Counted from the first letter of the stretch, positions 38,917 to 47,912 are shown. The stretch is DNA of 49,348 nt from an uncultured Arthrobacter sp. (GCF_902805515.1 NZ_CADCTE010000056.1:1-49348); one strand, 5' to 3'. Notes: generated from the letters alone by a model not told the origin. Numbers and translations: made by a program.

Positions 38917-38979
38917 CGGACGGTGAGATGTCCGTCCGGCACCGCTGTGCAGCCCGGCGTCCGCCGCGCCGTCGGACGG
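38917..38979. repeat. Three mutually exclusive short palindromic arms in the lpdA/punA gap
   Basis: CGGACGG (38917-38923), CCGTCCG (38932-38938) and CGGACGG (38973-38979). The middle arm can pair with either neighbour, giving alternative stems. Meaning unknown. Confidence 0.45.
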
Positions 38980-38994
38980 CGAGCCCGCCCCAGA

Positions 38995-39062
38995 GCGACC
39001 ACCGAGCCACAAAGCGACGGGCGGACCGGATAAAACGGGTCCATTCGTCGCTTTCGGGTCCG
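38995..39062 (+). repeat. Dispersed 68-bp palindromic repeat, copy A
   Basis: Matches copy B (43023-43090, opposite strand) at 51 of 68 positions without gaps. It contains an inverted repeat, AAAGCGAC (39011-39018) with GTCGCTTT (39047-39054), 28 bases apart; inside it GGACC/GGTCC (39023-39027, 39038-39042) can extend a hairpin. It lies in the divergent lpdA/punA gap. Apart from this, the short arms at 38917-38979 and the punA promoter, I see nothing else in that gap. Confidence 0.75.
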
Positions 39063-39172
39063 CAGGACGCCTTCCGGCCCGGGAACTGCCTTCACCGCCT
39101 CCGCACACCGGGCCGACCCGCGGCACCTGGCCCGCCGGGGGCGGCCCGCTGGAACGGCCCCAGTCCACGCGG

Positions 39173-39178
39173 TAGGTT
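39173..39178 (+). promoter_or_regulatory. Leaderless -10 element of the punA operon
   Basis: TAGGTT, exactly six bases before GTG 39185. Confidence 0.6.
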
Positions 39179-39184
39179 TGTGCG

Positions 39185-39985
39185 GTGACGAATGATCCTT
39201 TTGACCTTGCCCGCAGTGCCGCCGACTACATCGCCGAAAAGACCGGGGTGGAGCGGCACGACACCGCCCTCGTCCTGGGCTCCGGGTGGGGCGGCGCCGC
39301 CGGCCTGATCGGGGAGACGACGGCGACCGTCGACGCCTCCGACATCCCCGGCTTCTCGGCACCAGCCGTCGTCGGACACGTGGGCACCATCAGCTCGGTG
39401 CTGACCCCGACAGGAAAGCGCGCCCTGGTCCTTGGCGCGCGCACCCACTTCTACGAGGGCAAGGGCGTCCGCGCCGTCGTCCACGGAGTCCGCACCGCGG
39501 CGGCCACCGGCGCGAAGACCCTGGTGCTGACCAACGGGTGCGGCGGACTGCAGGAGCGGTGGACGCCGGGCACCCCGGTGCTCATCAGCGACCACATCAA
39601 CCTCACTGCGACGTCCCCGCTCGAGGGAGCGACGTTCGTCGACCTCACCGACCTGTACTCGGCCCGGATCCGGAAGATCGCCCTTGAGGTCGACCCGACC
39701 CTCGACTCGGGCGTCTACGCCCAGTTCACCGGCCCGCACTACGAAACCCCGGCCGAGGTGCAGTACGCCAGGCGGATCGGCGCCGACCTCGTGGGCATGT
39801 CCACCGCCCTCGAAGCGATCGCCGCCCGCCACGCAGGCATGGAGGTCTTCGGGCTGTCCCTGGTCACCAACCTCGCCGCCGGTATCAGCCCGGTCCCGCT
39901 GAGCCACGCCGAAGTCCTCGAGGCAGGGCAGGCCGCCGGACCGCGCATCTCCCGCCTGCTTGCCGACATCGTCGCCAAGCTCTAA
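39185..39985 (+). CDS. punA: Purine nucleoside phosphorylase (trimeric class)
   Basis: Cleaves purine (deoxy)nucleosides with phosphate to free base plus (deoxy)ribose 1-phosphate. The 266 residues match the trimeric PNP class: LVLGSGWGG near residue 30, GARTHFYEGKG (phosphate-site His/Arg-type loop), LVLTNGCGGLQ, VLISDHINLTATSPL, GPHYETPAEVQYARRIGADLVGMST (base and sugar site) and SLVTNLAAGIS. GTG 39185 follows TAGGTT by six bases, so the mRNA is probably leaderless. It begins a salvage run with the phosphohexomutase-family gene and deoC. Mycobacterial deoD (Rv3307) sits in the same context. Confidence 0.94.
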   Translation: MTNDPFDLARSAADYIAEKTGVERHDTALVLGSGWGGAAGLIGETTATVDASDIPGFSAPAVVGHVGTISSVLTPTGKRALVLGARTHFYEGKGVRAVVHGVRTAAATGAKTLVLTNGCGGLQERWTPGTPVLISDHINLTATSPLEGATFVDLTDLYSARIRKIALEVDPTLDSGVYAQFTGPHYETPAEVQYARRIGADLVGMSTALEAIAARHAGMEVFGLSLVTNLAAGISPVPLSHAEVLEAGQAAGPRISRLLADIVAKL

Positions 39986-40024
39986 GCACCCTCCGCCCCG
40001 ACGCACCCAGGCAGGTTCTCCCCC

Positions 40025-41764
40025 ATGACTTCCTCCGAACAGCAGCTCCTTCTGTCCTCGGCCACGGCCTGGGCGCAGGCCGACCCGGATCCGCAGACCG
40101 CCGCCGAACTCGAGGCCCTTCTCGACGCCGTACGGCAGGGCGATGCCGCGGCAGAAGCCGAGCTGCGCGACCGGTTCTCCGGGCCGCTGCTGTTCGGCAC
40201 CGCCGGGCTGCGGGCCGCACTCGGCGCCGGGCCGAACCGCATGAACCGGGTCGTGGTCCGGCGCGCCGCCGCCGGTGTCGCGGCGCACGCCCTCGACCTG
40301 GCCTCGGCTGGGGATGGGGACGGCGGTGCCTACGTGCCGCGCGCCGTCATCGGTTTCGACGCACGCCACAACTCGCGCGTCTTCGCCGAGGAGACCGCAG
40401 CCATCTTCGCCGCGGCGGGCCTTGAAACCTTCCTGATGCCCTCGGAGCTTCCCACCCCGGTCCTCGCCTACGCCGTGCGCGCCCTCGAGTGCGAGGTGGG
40501 CATCATGGTGACCGCCAGCCACAACCCGCCGCAGGACAACGGGTACAAGGTCTACCTCGGAGGCCGCGCGGTCGCCCCGGAGGCCCGCGGGGTGCAGATC
40601 GTCGCACCCCACGACGCCGGGATCGCCGCGCACATCGCGGCGGTCGGCAGCATCGATTCCGTTCCACTGGCCGCGGACGGGTGGACCGTCCTGCCCGAAA
40701 GCATCGAAAAGGACTACGTCACCGCCGTGGCGGCCCTCGCCGACCCGGCGTTCACGGACCGGGACCTGAACATCGTCCTCACCCCTCTGCACGGGGTGGG
40801 TGGGCGCACGGCGCGTGCGGTGCTGGAGGCCGCCGGATTCGGCCAGGTGACGATGGTGGAGCGCCAGGCCGAACCGGACCCCGACTTCCCCACCGTCGCC
40901 TTCCCCAACCCGGAGGAGCCGGGAGCCCTCGACCTCGCCCTGGAGACGGCGCAGGAGACCGACGCGGATCTGGTGATCGCCAATGACCCCGACGCCGACC
41001 GCGTCGCGCTGGCCGCCAAGGATCCCGCCACCGGCGCCTGGCGGATGCTGCGCGGCGACGAGGTCGGAACCCTCCTCGGCGCCCACCTGGCCGCCCGTGC
41101 CACGGCCGGGGGTTCGACGGGCGGCGCGGTGTTCGCCAACTCGATCGTCTCCTCCCGCCTGCTGGGCCGGGTAGCGGCTGCGGCGGGCATTTCCCACGTC
41201 CAGACCCTCACCGGCTTCAAATGGATCGCCCGGGTGCCCGGCCTCAGCTACGGCTACGAGGAGGCCCTCGGCTACTGCGTCGCACCCACGACGGTCCGCG
41301 ACAAGGACGGCATCTCCGCCGGGCTCCTGCTCGCCGAGCTCGCCGCGGCCACCAAGGCCGCGGGCCGCACGCTGTTCGACCTGCTCGATGACGCGTTCCT
41401 CGCCCACGGCCTCCACGCCGCGGACCAGCTCTCCGTCCGGGTCGCGAGTCTCCCGCTGCTGGGCGAGATGATGGCCCGGCTGCGCTCGAACCCGCCGCAG
41501 TCGTTCGCCGGTTCGCCCGTGGCCACCGCCGTCGACCTGTCCCAGGGCTCGGAGAACCTGCCGCCGACCGACGGCCTGCTCTACCTCACCGGCGATTCGA
41601 CGCGGGTGATCATCCGCCCCAGCGGCACCGAGCCCAAGCTCAAGTGCTACCTCGAGGTGATCGAGCCGGTCGCCTCCGCCGAGGGGCTCGCCGAGGCAAA
41701 GGCCACCGCCCGCGCACGCCTCGAAGCGGTCCGGGCCGACGTCGGCGCCGCCCTCGGGCTCTGA
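40025..41764 (+). CDS. Alpha-D-phosphohexomutase family enzyme, probable phosphopentomutase/phosphoglucomutase
   Basis: A 579-residue phosphosugar mutase of the PGM2/PmmB kind. Domain 1 has GTAGLRAALGAGPNRMN and the catalytic phosphoserine loop MVTASHNPPQDNGYKV (Ser165); domain 2 the metal loop NDPDADRVALA; domain 3 RGDEVGTLLG and the sugar-binding GYEEALGYCV; domain 4 the phosphate-binding PSGTEPKLKCYLEV. Proteins of this type interconvert 1- and 6-phospho hexoses or 1- and 5-phospho pentoses. Placed between punA and deoC, conversion of (deoxy)ribose 1-phosphate to 5-phosphate is the most sensible role (inference); mycobacterial homologue is called pmmB. It starts 39 bases after punA. Confidence 0.9.
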   Translation: MTSSEQQLLLSSATAWAQADPDPQTAAELEALLDAVRQGDAAAEAELRDRFSGPLLFGTAGLRAALGAGPNRMNRVVVRRAAAGVAAHALDLASAGDGDGGAYVPRAVIGFDARHNSRVFAEETAAIFAAAGLETFLMPSELPTPVLAYAVRALECEVGIMVTASHNPPQDNGYKVYLGGRAVAPEARGVQIVAPHDAGIAAHIAAVGSIDSVPLAADGWTVLPESIEKDYVTAVAALADPAFTDRDLNIVLTPLHGVGGRTARAVLEAAGFGQVTMVERQAEPDPDFPTVAFPNPEEPGALDLALETAQETDADLVIANDPDADRVALAAKDPATGAWRMLRGDEVGTLLGAHLAARATAGGSTGGAVFANSIVSSRLLGRVAAAAGISHVQTLTGFKWIARVPGLSYGYEEALGYCVAPTTVRDKDGISAGLLLAELAAATKAAGRTLFDLLDDAFLAHGLHAADQLSVRVASLPLLGEMMARLRSNPPQSFAGSPVATAVDLSQGSENLPPTDGLLYLTGDSTRVIIRPSGTEPKLKCYLEVIEPVASAEGLAEAKATARARLEAVRADVGAALGL

Positions 41765-41823
41765 CACCGCCTCCCCGGCTCCGGCCGTGCCGCCCGTTCC
41801 CCATCTCGTGAAAAGATAGCCCT

Positions 41824-42504
41824 ATGCCTAGCGACGTCTCTCTTGCCTCCTATATCGACCACACCCTCCTGAAGCCCGAAGCCAGCCGCGAGCAGATCCT
41901 CGCGGTCTGCGCGGAGGCCGTCGAACACTCCTTCAAGTCGGTCTGCGTGAACCCGATCTGGGTCAGCACCGTGCACACGGCCGTCAAGGACAGCGGCGTG
42001 CTGACCTGCTCGGTCATCGGCTTCCCCTTCGGCGCCACCCCCACCGAGGTGAAGGTCGTCGAGGCCCGGGGCGCCGTGGCCGACGGCGCCGATGAGGTCG
42101 ACATGGTGATCGACCTGGCCGCGGCCCGTGCCGGGAACTACGAGGCGCTGGTGCTCGACATCCGCGCCGTGGCCGAGGCCGTCCACGAGGGCGGGGCGAT
42201 CCTGAAGGTCATTCTCGAGACCTCGCAGCTGAACGACGACCAGAAGGTCCTCGCCTGCAGGGCCTCGGTCGAGGCCGGCGCCGACTTCGTGAAGACCTCC
42301 ACCGGGTTCAACGGCGGCGGCGCCACCGTCGAGGACATCGCCCTGATGCGCCGCACCGTCGGCCCGGACATCGGTGTGAAGGCCTCCGGCGGGGTGCGCA
42401 CCCTGGCCGACGCCCGCGCCATGATCGACGCCGGCGCAACCCGGATCGGCGCCAGCTCCGGAGTCGCTATCCTTAAGGGTGAACAGGGCGCCTCAGGGTA
42501 CTGA
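41824..42504 (+). CDS. deoC: Deoxyribose-phosphate aldolase
   Basis: DeoC cleaves 2-deoxyribose 5-phosphate into glyceraldehyde 3-phosphate and acetaldehyde. The 226-residue TIM barrel is full length. Schiff-base Lys157 is in DFVKTSTGF; the proton-relay residues are Asp93 (ADEVDMVID) and Lys186 (GVKASGGVRT). The start SYIDHTLLKPEAS is typical. AAAGAT lies exactly six bases before ATG 41824, so it may have its own leaderless start besides read-through from punA and the mutase. It completes the nucleoside salvage route. SD and start of the next gene lie within 45 bases of its stop. Confidence 0.96.
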   Translation: MPSDVSLASYIDHTLLKPEASREQILAVCAEAVEHSFKSVCVNPIWVSTVHTAVKDSGVLTCSVIGFPFGATPTEVKVVEARGAVADGADEVDMVIDLAAARAGNYEALVLDIRAVAEAVHEGGAILKVILETSQLNDDQKVLACRASVEAGADFVKTSTGFNGGGATVEDIALMRRTVGPDIGVKASGGVRTLADARAMIDAGATRIGASSGVAILKGEQGASGY

Positions 42505-42547
42505 CGGACAGCGCGACCAGCACGATTTCCCTCTCGAAGGAGTACTA

Positions 42548-42907
42548 ATGTCACATTCGGTAGATCCGGGCAGCGCCCCGTCCGACCGTCAGCAGGCGCA
42601 GCGCGAGCAGGCGGACAGCGACCGCGCAGGCCGCCCCGAGTCCAAGCAGCCGGCCCACGCCGGCGTCGGCCACCTCGGCGAAAATATCCTGGTCTTCACG
42701 ATCATGTTCGTGCTGTTCCTCCTCGGCCTGTGGGCCATCAGCTTCTCCGACGGAGAGAACGCCTGGCCCTTCGCCGTGTGCATCGGCCTGGCCTTCATTG
42801 CGTTCTTCATCCCGCAGGGAGTGATCGGCCGCTCGGACACCGGCGCCGACCTCGCCGCCGGCAACCGCACCAAGGCCAAGAAGCGCTCGGCGGCCGTCGA
42901 CTCCTAG
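42548..42907 (+). CDS. Small two-helix membrane protein of unknown function
   Basis: A 119-residue protein. ATG 42548 is fixed by AAGGAG five bases upstream; a reading from 42479 would overlap deoC. A hydrophilic N-terminal tail of about 45 residues (Gln/Ser/Asp/Arg-rich) is followed by two membrane helices, ILVFTIMFVLFLLGLWAIS and WPFAVCIGLAFIAFFIPQGVIG, then a basic C-terminus. I do not recognise a family. It follows deoC by 43 bases and is closed by a strong hairpin, so it may be co-transcribed with the salvage genes. Confidence 0.75.
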   Translation: MSHSVDPGSAPSDRQQAQREQADSDRAGRPESKQPAHAGVGHLGENILVFTIMFVLFLLGLWAISFSDGENAWPFAVCIGLAFIAFFIPQGVIGRSDTGADLAAGNRTKAKKRSAAVDS

Positions 42908-42949
42908 GGTCCGCCCCCGACCGGGCCTCCGGTCACCCGCAGTATTCTC

Positions 42950-42978
42950 AGAGGCCGCCCCGTTCCGGGGCGGCCTCT
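42950..42978 (+). terminator. Strong terminator hairpin
   Basis: AGAGGCCGCCCC (42950-42961) and GGGGCGGCCTCT (42967-42978) form a perfect 12-bp stem with a 5-base loop, 42 bases after the small membrane protein gene. Confidence 0.85.
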
Positions 42979-43022
42979 GCTGCGTCCGGGACGCGCACGT
43001 CCCCGCACCACTTCACGACCGA

Positions 43023-43090
43023 CGCACCCGAAAACGACGAACGCGCCGCATATCCCGGGTCCGTCGGTCGTTTTGTGGCCCGCTGGTCGC
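43023..43090 (-). repeat. Dispersed 68-bp palindromic repeat, copy B (inverted)
   Basis: Read on the minus strand it matches copy A (38995-39062) at 51 of 68 positions with no gap. Its inverted repeat AAAACGAC (43031-43038) with GTCGTTTT (43067-43074) has the same 28-base spacing as copy A, and the G-C pair of copy A is an A-T pair here. It lies in the 237-base convergent gap before the mfd stop. The rest of that gap holds the hairpin at 42950-42978 and no gene. Confidence 0.75.
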
Positions 43091-43144
43091 GAGGGGCCGC
43101 GCCGGTCGCTTCGAGGCGCGCTGGCCGCCCCGGAGAGCGCTCCC

Positions 43145-46100
43145 CTAGGCCGCGAACACTGCGTCGACGACGTTCTGGGCCCACTCGAGGATCTCGGCGT
43201 CGACGAGGTCCCGCCCGCCGATCCGGGCGGTCTTCGGCTTCGGCACGAGCACCGCGTTCAGCGCCGGCTTGACCGAGGCACCCGGGTACATGCGGTTCAG
43301 GCGCATCTGCTTCGACTCCGGCAGCTCGGCCGGCGCGAACTTGATGAAGTTGCCCTGCAGCGCGACGTCGGTCAGTCCGGCCGCCCGGGCCGAGACGCGG
43401 AAGCGGGCGACGGCGATGAGGTTCGCCACCGGCGGCGGCAGCTCACCGTAGCGGTCGGTGAGCTCCTCGACGACGCCGTCGATGGCCTCGTTCGTCGCCG
43501 CTCCGGCGAGCTTGCGGTACGCCTCAAGGCGCAGCCGCTCCCCCGGCACGTAGTCGTGCGGCAGGTGCGCATTGACCGGCAGCTCGATCTTCATTTCGGC
43601 GGCCTTCTCCTCGGCCTCGCCCCTGAAGCTGGCCACCGCCTCGCCGACCAGCCGGATGTACAGGTCGAAGCCGACGCCCTGGATGTGGCCCGACTGCTCC
43701 CCGCCGAGCATGTTGCCCGCCCCGCGGATCTCGAGGTCCTTCAGGGCCAGCTGCATGCCCGCGCCAAGCTCGTTGTGGGAGGCCACGGCCTTGAGGCGTT
43801 CAAGGGCCACCTCGCCCAGCGGCTTCTCCGTGGGGTAGAGGAAGTAGGCGTAGGCCCGTTCCCGGCCGCGGCCGACGCGCCCGCGCAGCTGGTGCAGCTG
43901 CGACAGCCCGTAGTTGTCGGCGCGGTCCACGATCAGGGTGTTGGCGTTGGAGATGTCCAGGCCGGACTCGACGATGGTGGTGCACACCAGCACGTCGAAG
44001 CGCTTCTCCCAGAAGTCGACGATGATCTGCTCGAGGCGAGACTCGCTCATCTGCCCGTGCGCCACGGCGACCCGCGCCTCCGGCACCAGTTCGCGCAGCT
44101 GCGCGGCGGTGCGGTCGATGGAGGAGACCCGGTTGTGGACGAAGAACACCTGGCCCTCGCGCATGAGCTCCCGCCGGATCGCCGCGGAGGCCTGCTTGTC
44201 CGTGTACGGCCCGACGTAGGTGAGCACGGGGTGCCGCTCCTCCGGCGGGGTGGCCAGCGTGGAGGTCTCCCGGATGCCCGTCAGCGACATCTCGAGGGTC
44301 CGCGGGATCGGGGTGGCGCTCATGGCGAGCACGTCGACATTGGTGCGCATCTTCTTCAGCGCCTCCTTGTGCTCGACGCCGAAGCGCTGCTCCTCGTCGA
44401 CGATCACCAGCCCGAGATCGCGGAACGCGACCTCCTTGGAGAGCAGCCGGTGCGTGCCGATGACGACGTCGACGGCCCCGGAGGCCAGCCCCTCGGCGGT
44501 CTCCCGGGTCTCCTTGGCGGTCTGGAAGCGGGACATCGGCCGGACCGTGACCGGGAAGCCGGAGAAGCGCTCGGAGAAGGTCTCGAAGTGCTGCTGCACC
44601 AGCAGCGTCGTCGGCACCAGCACGGCGACCTGCTTGCCGTCCTGGACGGCCTTGAAGGCGGCACGGACTGCGATTTCGGTCTTGCCGTAGCCGACGTCGC
44701 CGGAGACAAGGCGGTCCATCGGGACCTCGCGCTCCATGTCGGCCTTGACCTCGTTGATCGTGGTGAGCTGGTCGGGGGTCTCCACGTAGGGGAAGGCCTC
44801 CTCGAGCTCGCGCTGCCAGGGCGTGTCCGGGGCGAAGGAGTGCCCGCGCGAGGCCATCCGCGCCGAGTACAGCCGGATCAGTTCCCCGGCGATCTCCTTG
44901 ACGGCCTTCCGGGCGGAGCTCTTGGTCTTGGCCCAGTCCGAGCCGCCCATCTTGCTCAGCGCCGGGGTGTCCCCGCCGACGTAGCGGGTGACCTGGTCGA
45001 GCTGGTCGGTGGGCACGAAGAGCCGGTCCCCGGGGGCGCCGCGCTTGGAGGGGGCGTACTCGAGGACGAGGTACTCCCGGGTGGTCCGGGTGGGCCCGGC
45101 GCCGGTGGAGCGCTGCATCAGTTCGACGAAGCGCGCCACGCCGTGCTGCTCGTGCACCACGAAGTCGCCCTCTTTGAGCTGCAGGGGGTCGACGGCGTTG
45201 CGCCGGCGCGAGGGCATCTTGCGCATGTCCCGGGTGCCCTGGGCGCTGGTGCGCCCGAGCAGATCCGCCTCGGTGAGCAGCCCCAGCTTCAGCCCGTCGA
45301 GGACGAACCCGCGCCCGGCCCGCGCCGTGGTGATCTCGATGATGCCCGGCTGCGGCTCGGACTCCAGGGAGTCGACCCGCCGGGCCGGGATGTTCGAGTC
45401 GGAGAACAGTTCGGCGAGGCGCTTGGCCGGGCCGGGGCCCTCGGTGGCGACGACGACGCGCCAGGAGTCGCGCACCCGCCCGCCGATGAAGTCCATCATC
45501 TCCGCGACGTCGCCCTGGTAGCCGCGCGGTTCGCGGGCGTGAAGGGAGAAACTGTCGACGTCGGCGAGGAGGTCCTCCCCGGCGCCGAGGGAGGTGATGC
45601 CCCACCAGGCGACGTCGTGCCCGAGGGCCGTGGCGCGCGTCTCGGTGAGGGAGCGGAAGCTCGCGGCCTGCAGGTCGGTGCCGAGCCCGCCGCTGAGGTC
45701 GAGCGGGGCGGCTCCGCCGTCGGAGGCAGTGGACCAGGCCGCGGCGAGGAACTCCTCGTTGGTCGCGGCCAGGTCGTGGGCGCGGGTGCGGACCTTCTCG
45801 GGTTCGATCACGACGGTGATCGAGCCGGCCGGAAGCTCACCGACGAAGGGCACCATGGCGTCAACGAGCACCGGAGCCAGTGACTCCATCCCTTCCACGG
45901 CGATCCCGCCGGCGATCTTCTCGAGCATGCCGGCCGCGGCGGGCAGCTCGGGCAGCAGCTTCGCCGCACGGGACATCACCGAGGGGGTGATGAGGATTTC
46001 CCGGCACGGCGGCGCGTACAGCACCGTGGGGTGCTCATCGGAGTTCAGGGAGCGCTGGTCGGCCACGGCGAACCAGCGCATCGAGTCGATCTCGTCGCCG

Positions 46101-46744
46101 AAGAACTCGACGCGCACCGGGCGGTCCTCGGTGGGCGGGAACACGTCGATGATGCCGCCGCGCACCGCGAACTCCCCGCGGTGGGTGACCATGTCGACCC
46201 GGGCGTAGGCGGCGTCGGCAAGGGACTTCACCACCTCGGTGAAGGCCACCTCGTCGCCGACCTTGACCGAGACCGGCTGCAGCTCGCCCAGGCCCGCCAC
46301 GAGCGGCTGCACGACGGCGCGGATCGGCGCCGCAATGACGCGCACCGGGGAGCCTTCGGGGTGGGCGAGGCGGCGCAGGACGGAGAGCCGGCGCCCGACG
46401 GTGTCGGAGCGCGGGGAGAGGCGTTCGTGCGGGAGGGTCTCCCAGCTGGGGAACTCTTCGACCTCGGCCGCCGGAAGGTAGCTGCGCAGCGCGGCCGCGA
46501 GGTCCTCGGTTTCCCTGCCGGTGGCGGTGACCGCGAGGACCACCGGCACGGCCGAGCCGGATCCGGCGTCGTCGTCCCGGCGCAGGCCGTCGACCAGTTC
46601 GGCGAGCAGCGCCGCGCGCATTCCGGCCGGGGCGCCGATCTGGAGGTCGGTGCTGCGCTGGCCCACCGGGCGCACGGCGTTTGCCCGCACCCGCGCGTAG
46701 GACGGGTCCTCGGCCAGTGCGGCCCGCAGTCCATTGAGGCTCAT
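43145..46744 (-). CDS. mfd: Transcription-repair coupling factor
   Basis: Mfd pushes stalled RNA polymerase off damaged DNA and recruits UvrA. The 1199 residues cover all modules: UvrB-homology region (LPHERLSPRSDTVGRRL; RGGIIDVFPP), RNA-polymerase interaction domain (KEGDFVVHEQHGVARFV; VLEYA), the RecG-like translocase with Walker A GDVGYGKTE, DEEQ box (VIVDEEQRFGV), SATPIPRTLEMSL, GRVGRGRERAYAYF, and the C-terminal UvrA-masking domain. ATG 46744 is chosen since GAGGAA precedes it and family proteins start there; the open frame extends to 47014 without family resemblance. It stands alone on the minus strand, divergent from the DUF2505 gene. Confidence 0.96.
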   Translation of the reverse strand: MSLNGLRAALAEDPSYARVRANAVRPVGQRSTDLQIGAPAGMRAALLAELVDGLRRDDDAGSGSAVPVVLAVTATGRETEDLAAALRSYLPAAEVEEFPSWETLPHERLSPRSDTVGRRLSVLRRLAHPEGSPVRVIAAPIRAVVQPLVAGLGELQPVSVKVGDEVAFTEVVKSLADAAYARVDMVTHRGEFAVRGGIIDVFPPTEDRPVRVEFFGDEIDSMRWFAVADQRSLNSDEHPTVLYAPPCREILITPSVMSRAAKLLPELPAAAGMLEKIAGGIAVEGMESLAPVLVDAMVPFVGELPAGSITVVIEPEKVRTRAHDLAATNEEFLAAAWSTASDGGAAPLDLSGGLGTDLQAASFRSLTETRATALGHDVAWWGITSLGAGEDLLADVDSFSLHAREPRGYQGDVAEMMDFIGGRVRDSWRVVVATEGPGPAKRLAELFSDSNIPARRVDSLESEPQPGIIEITTARAGRGFVLDGLKLGLLTEADLLGRTSAQGTRDMRKMPSRRRNAVDPLQLKEGDFVVHEQHGVARFVELMQRSTGAGPTRTTREYLVLEYAPSKRGAPGDRLFVPTDQLDQVTRYVGGDTPALSKMGGSDWAKTKSSARKAVKEIAGELIRLYSARMASRGHSFAPDTPWQRELEEAFPYVETPDQLTTINEVKADMEREVPMDRLVSGDVGYGKTEIAVRAAFKAVQDGKQVAVLVPTTLLVQQHFETFSERFSGFPVTVRPMSRFQTAKETRETAEGLASGAVDVVIGTHRLLSKEVAFRDLGLVIVDEEQRFGVEHKEALKKMRTNVDVLAMSATPIPRTLEMSLTGIRETSTLATPPEERHPVLTYVGPYTDKQASAAIRRELMREGQVFFVHNRVSSIDRTAAQLRELVPEARVAVAHGQMSESRLEQIIVDFWEKRFDVLVCTTIVESGLDISNANTLIVDRADNYGLSQLHQLRGRVGRGRERAYAYFLYPTEKPLGEVALERLKAVASHNELGAGMQLALKDLEIRGAGNMLGGEQSGHIQGVGFDLYIRLVGEAVASFRGEAEEKAAEMKIELPVNAHLPHDYVPGERLRLEAYRKLAGAATNEAIDGVVEELTDRYGELPPPVANLIAVARFRVSARAAGLTDVALQGNFIKFAPAELPESKQMRLNRMYPGASVKPALNAVLVPKPKTARIGGRDLVDAEILEWAQNVVDAVFAA

Positions 46745-46979
46745 GGGTATCTGGTTCCTCACATCGGTGACGCGTTGGATGGTGATCGTCCGGCGCTGGA
46801 CGTCCTCGAGTGCCGCCGGCCGCCGCTGGGGATCGGGCGCCGGCCGCGGCCGGTTGGAGCCGCAGGACAGCACAAAAGGCCGGAATCCACTGCGGATCCC
46901 GGGTACAGTTCCCCAGTTTACCGGCTTCTCCGGCCGGTCCCAGCGCTTCCCGGGACAGGTTCGACCAACGGCGGGCACG

Positions 46980-46985
46980 TAGGAT
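46980..46985 (+). promoter_or_regulatory. Possible -10 for the DUF2505 gene
   Basis: TAGGAT lies 57 bases before the ATG at 47043, implying a normal leader with the CGGAGGA ribosome site. The rest of the 298-base mfd/DUF2505 gap shows no clear feature. Confidence 0.35.
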
Positions 46986-47042
46986 GGCACAAGCGAGCTA
47001 CACCCCCGGCTCACAACCCCGAACTACAACCCCGGAGGAACC

Positions 47043-47540
47043 ATGGCACTGAACGCCTCGACCACTCTGCCCTACGACGCCGCGGCCGTGACCCGTGTCT
47101 TCACCGACGAAGGATTCCTTCAGCACATGAGCCGCCATGTCGGTGGAGCGCTCGAATCGCTCACCGTCGACGGCGAAATCACCGGCCCCTTCACCCTCAC
47201 CGCCGTGCGGACCATGCCCACGACGCGGCTGCCGGACATGGCACGCAAATTCGTTGGAGAGACGCTGACGGTCACCCAGACCGAGCGCTGGGCCGCTCCG
47301 GCGCCCGACGGTTCCCGTGAGGCGCGGGTCGAGATGGCTGTGGCAGGCGTTCCGCTGAGCGTCACTGCCATCCAGCGCCTGGTCGCCGACGGAGAGAAGA
47401 CCCGCGTCGACCTGCAGGGCGCTGTCAGTTCGTCGATCCCCTTCCTCGGCGGAAAGATCGCCGGCGCAGCCGAACCCATGATCGGCAAGGCACTGAACAT
47501 CCAGGCCGCCGAAGCCCAGCGCTGGCTGGAAACCCACTAA
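47043..47540 (+). CDS. DUF2505 (SRPBCC-fold) protein
   Basis: A 165-residue protein of the DUF2505 family, whose members share the hydrophobic-pocket SRPBCC/START fold and have no settled function. Matches include the early YDAAAVTRVFTDEGFLQHM and the closing IPFLGGKIAGAAEPMIGKAL then EAQRWLETH. A CGGAGGA ribosome site lies five bases before the ATG. It precedes the SCO4848-type gene by 32 bases on the same strand. Confidence 0.85.
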   Translation: MALNASTTLPYDAAAVTRVFTDEGFLQHMSRHVGGALESLTVDGEITGPFTLTAVRTMPTTRLPDMARKFVGETLTVTQTERWAAPAPDGSREARVEMAVAGVPLSVTAIQRLVADGEKTRVDLQGAVSSSIPFLGGKIAGAAEPMIGKALNIQAAEAQRWLETH

Positions 47541-47572
47541 CTCTCCGCACCCCCGCCCCGAAAGACTTCCCC

Positions 47573-47794
47573 GTGTCCCTGCCTGCACCACTTGCCCTCG
47601 TCCTGATCCTCGCCGGGGTCTGGACCCTCATCGTCTGGCCGCCGTTCCTCCGCCGCATCTTCAAGGATCCGCGCGCCCGGGATGAGAAGGGAGCGCCGAC
47701 GCGCTTCCTGACGGTTCACTTCATGCTCATTTCGACCTCGATGATCCTCGGCCTGGCCACGGCGATCATCGGGGTCCGGGCGCTGGCCGGCTAG
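47573..47794 (+). CDS. SCO4848-family small membrane protein
   Basis: A 73-residue protein with two membrane helices ([16 protein letters not shown] and [20 protein letters not shown]) joined by a basic loop with [21 protein letters not shown]. This pattern defines the actinobacterial SCO4848 family, function unknown. GTG 47573 is used; no strong SD is seen. A perfect 10-bp palindrome follows its stop by 18 bases. Confidence 0.82.
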   Translation: MSLPAPLALVLILAGVWTLIVWPPFLRRIFKDPRARDEKGAPTRFLTVHFMLISTSMILGLATAIIGVRALAG

Positions 47795-47812
47795 GCCCGC
47801 CGGTGCCGTCGC

Positions 47813-47833
47813 GCCGGCCCGGTCCGGGCCGGC
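47813..47833 (+). terminator. Palindromic hairpin after the SCO4848-type gene
   Basis: GCCGGCCCGG (47813-47822), T, CCGGGCCGGC (47824-47833) is a perfect inverted repeat; in RNA the inner bases would form the loop. It lies between this gene and nhaA. Confidence 0.6.
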
Positions 47834-47912
47834 TTCCACCTTTCAGCCTTCGACGACCGTCCGGACAGCGGAGAACCGCATCCCGGCAGCGTCAACGCCA
47901 GAGGAGCAGCAT

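Noticed and set aside
43073-45883. Plus-strand open frame of about 930 codons antisense to mfd
   Set aside because: Same shadow effect; Mfd motifs on the minus strand are complete.
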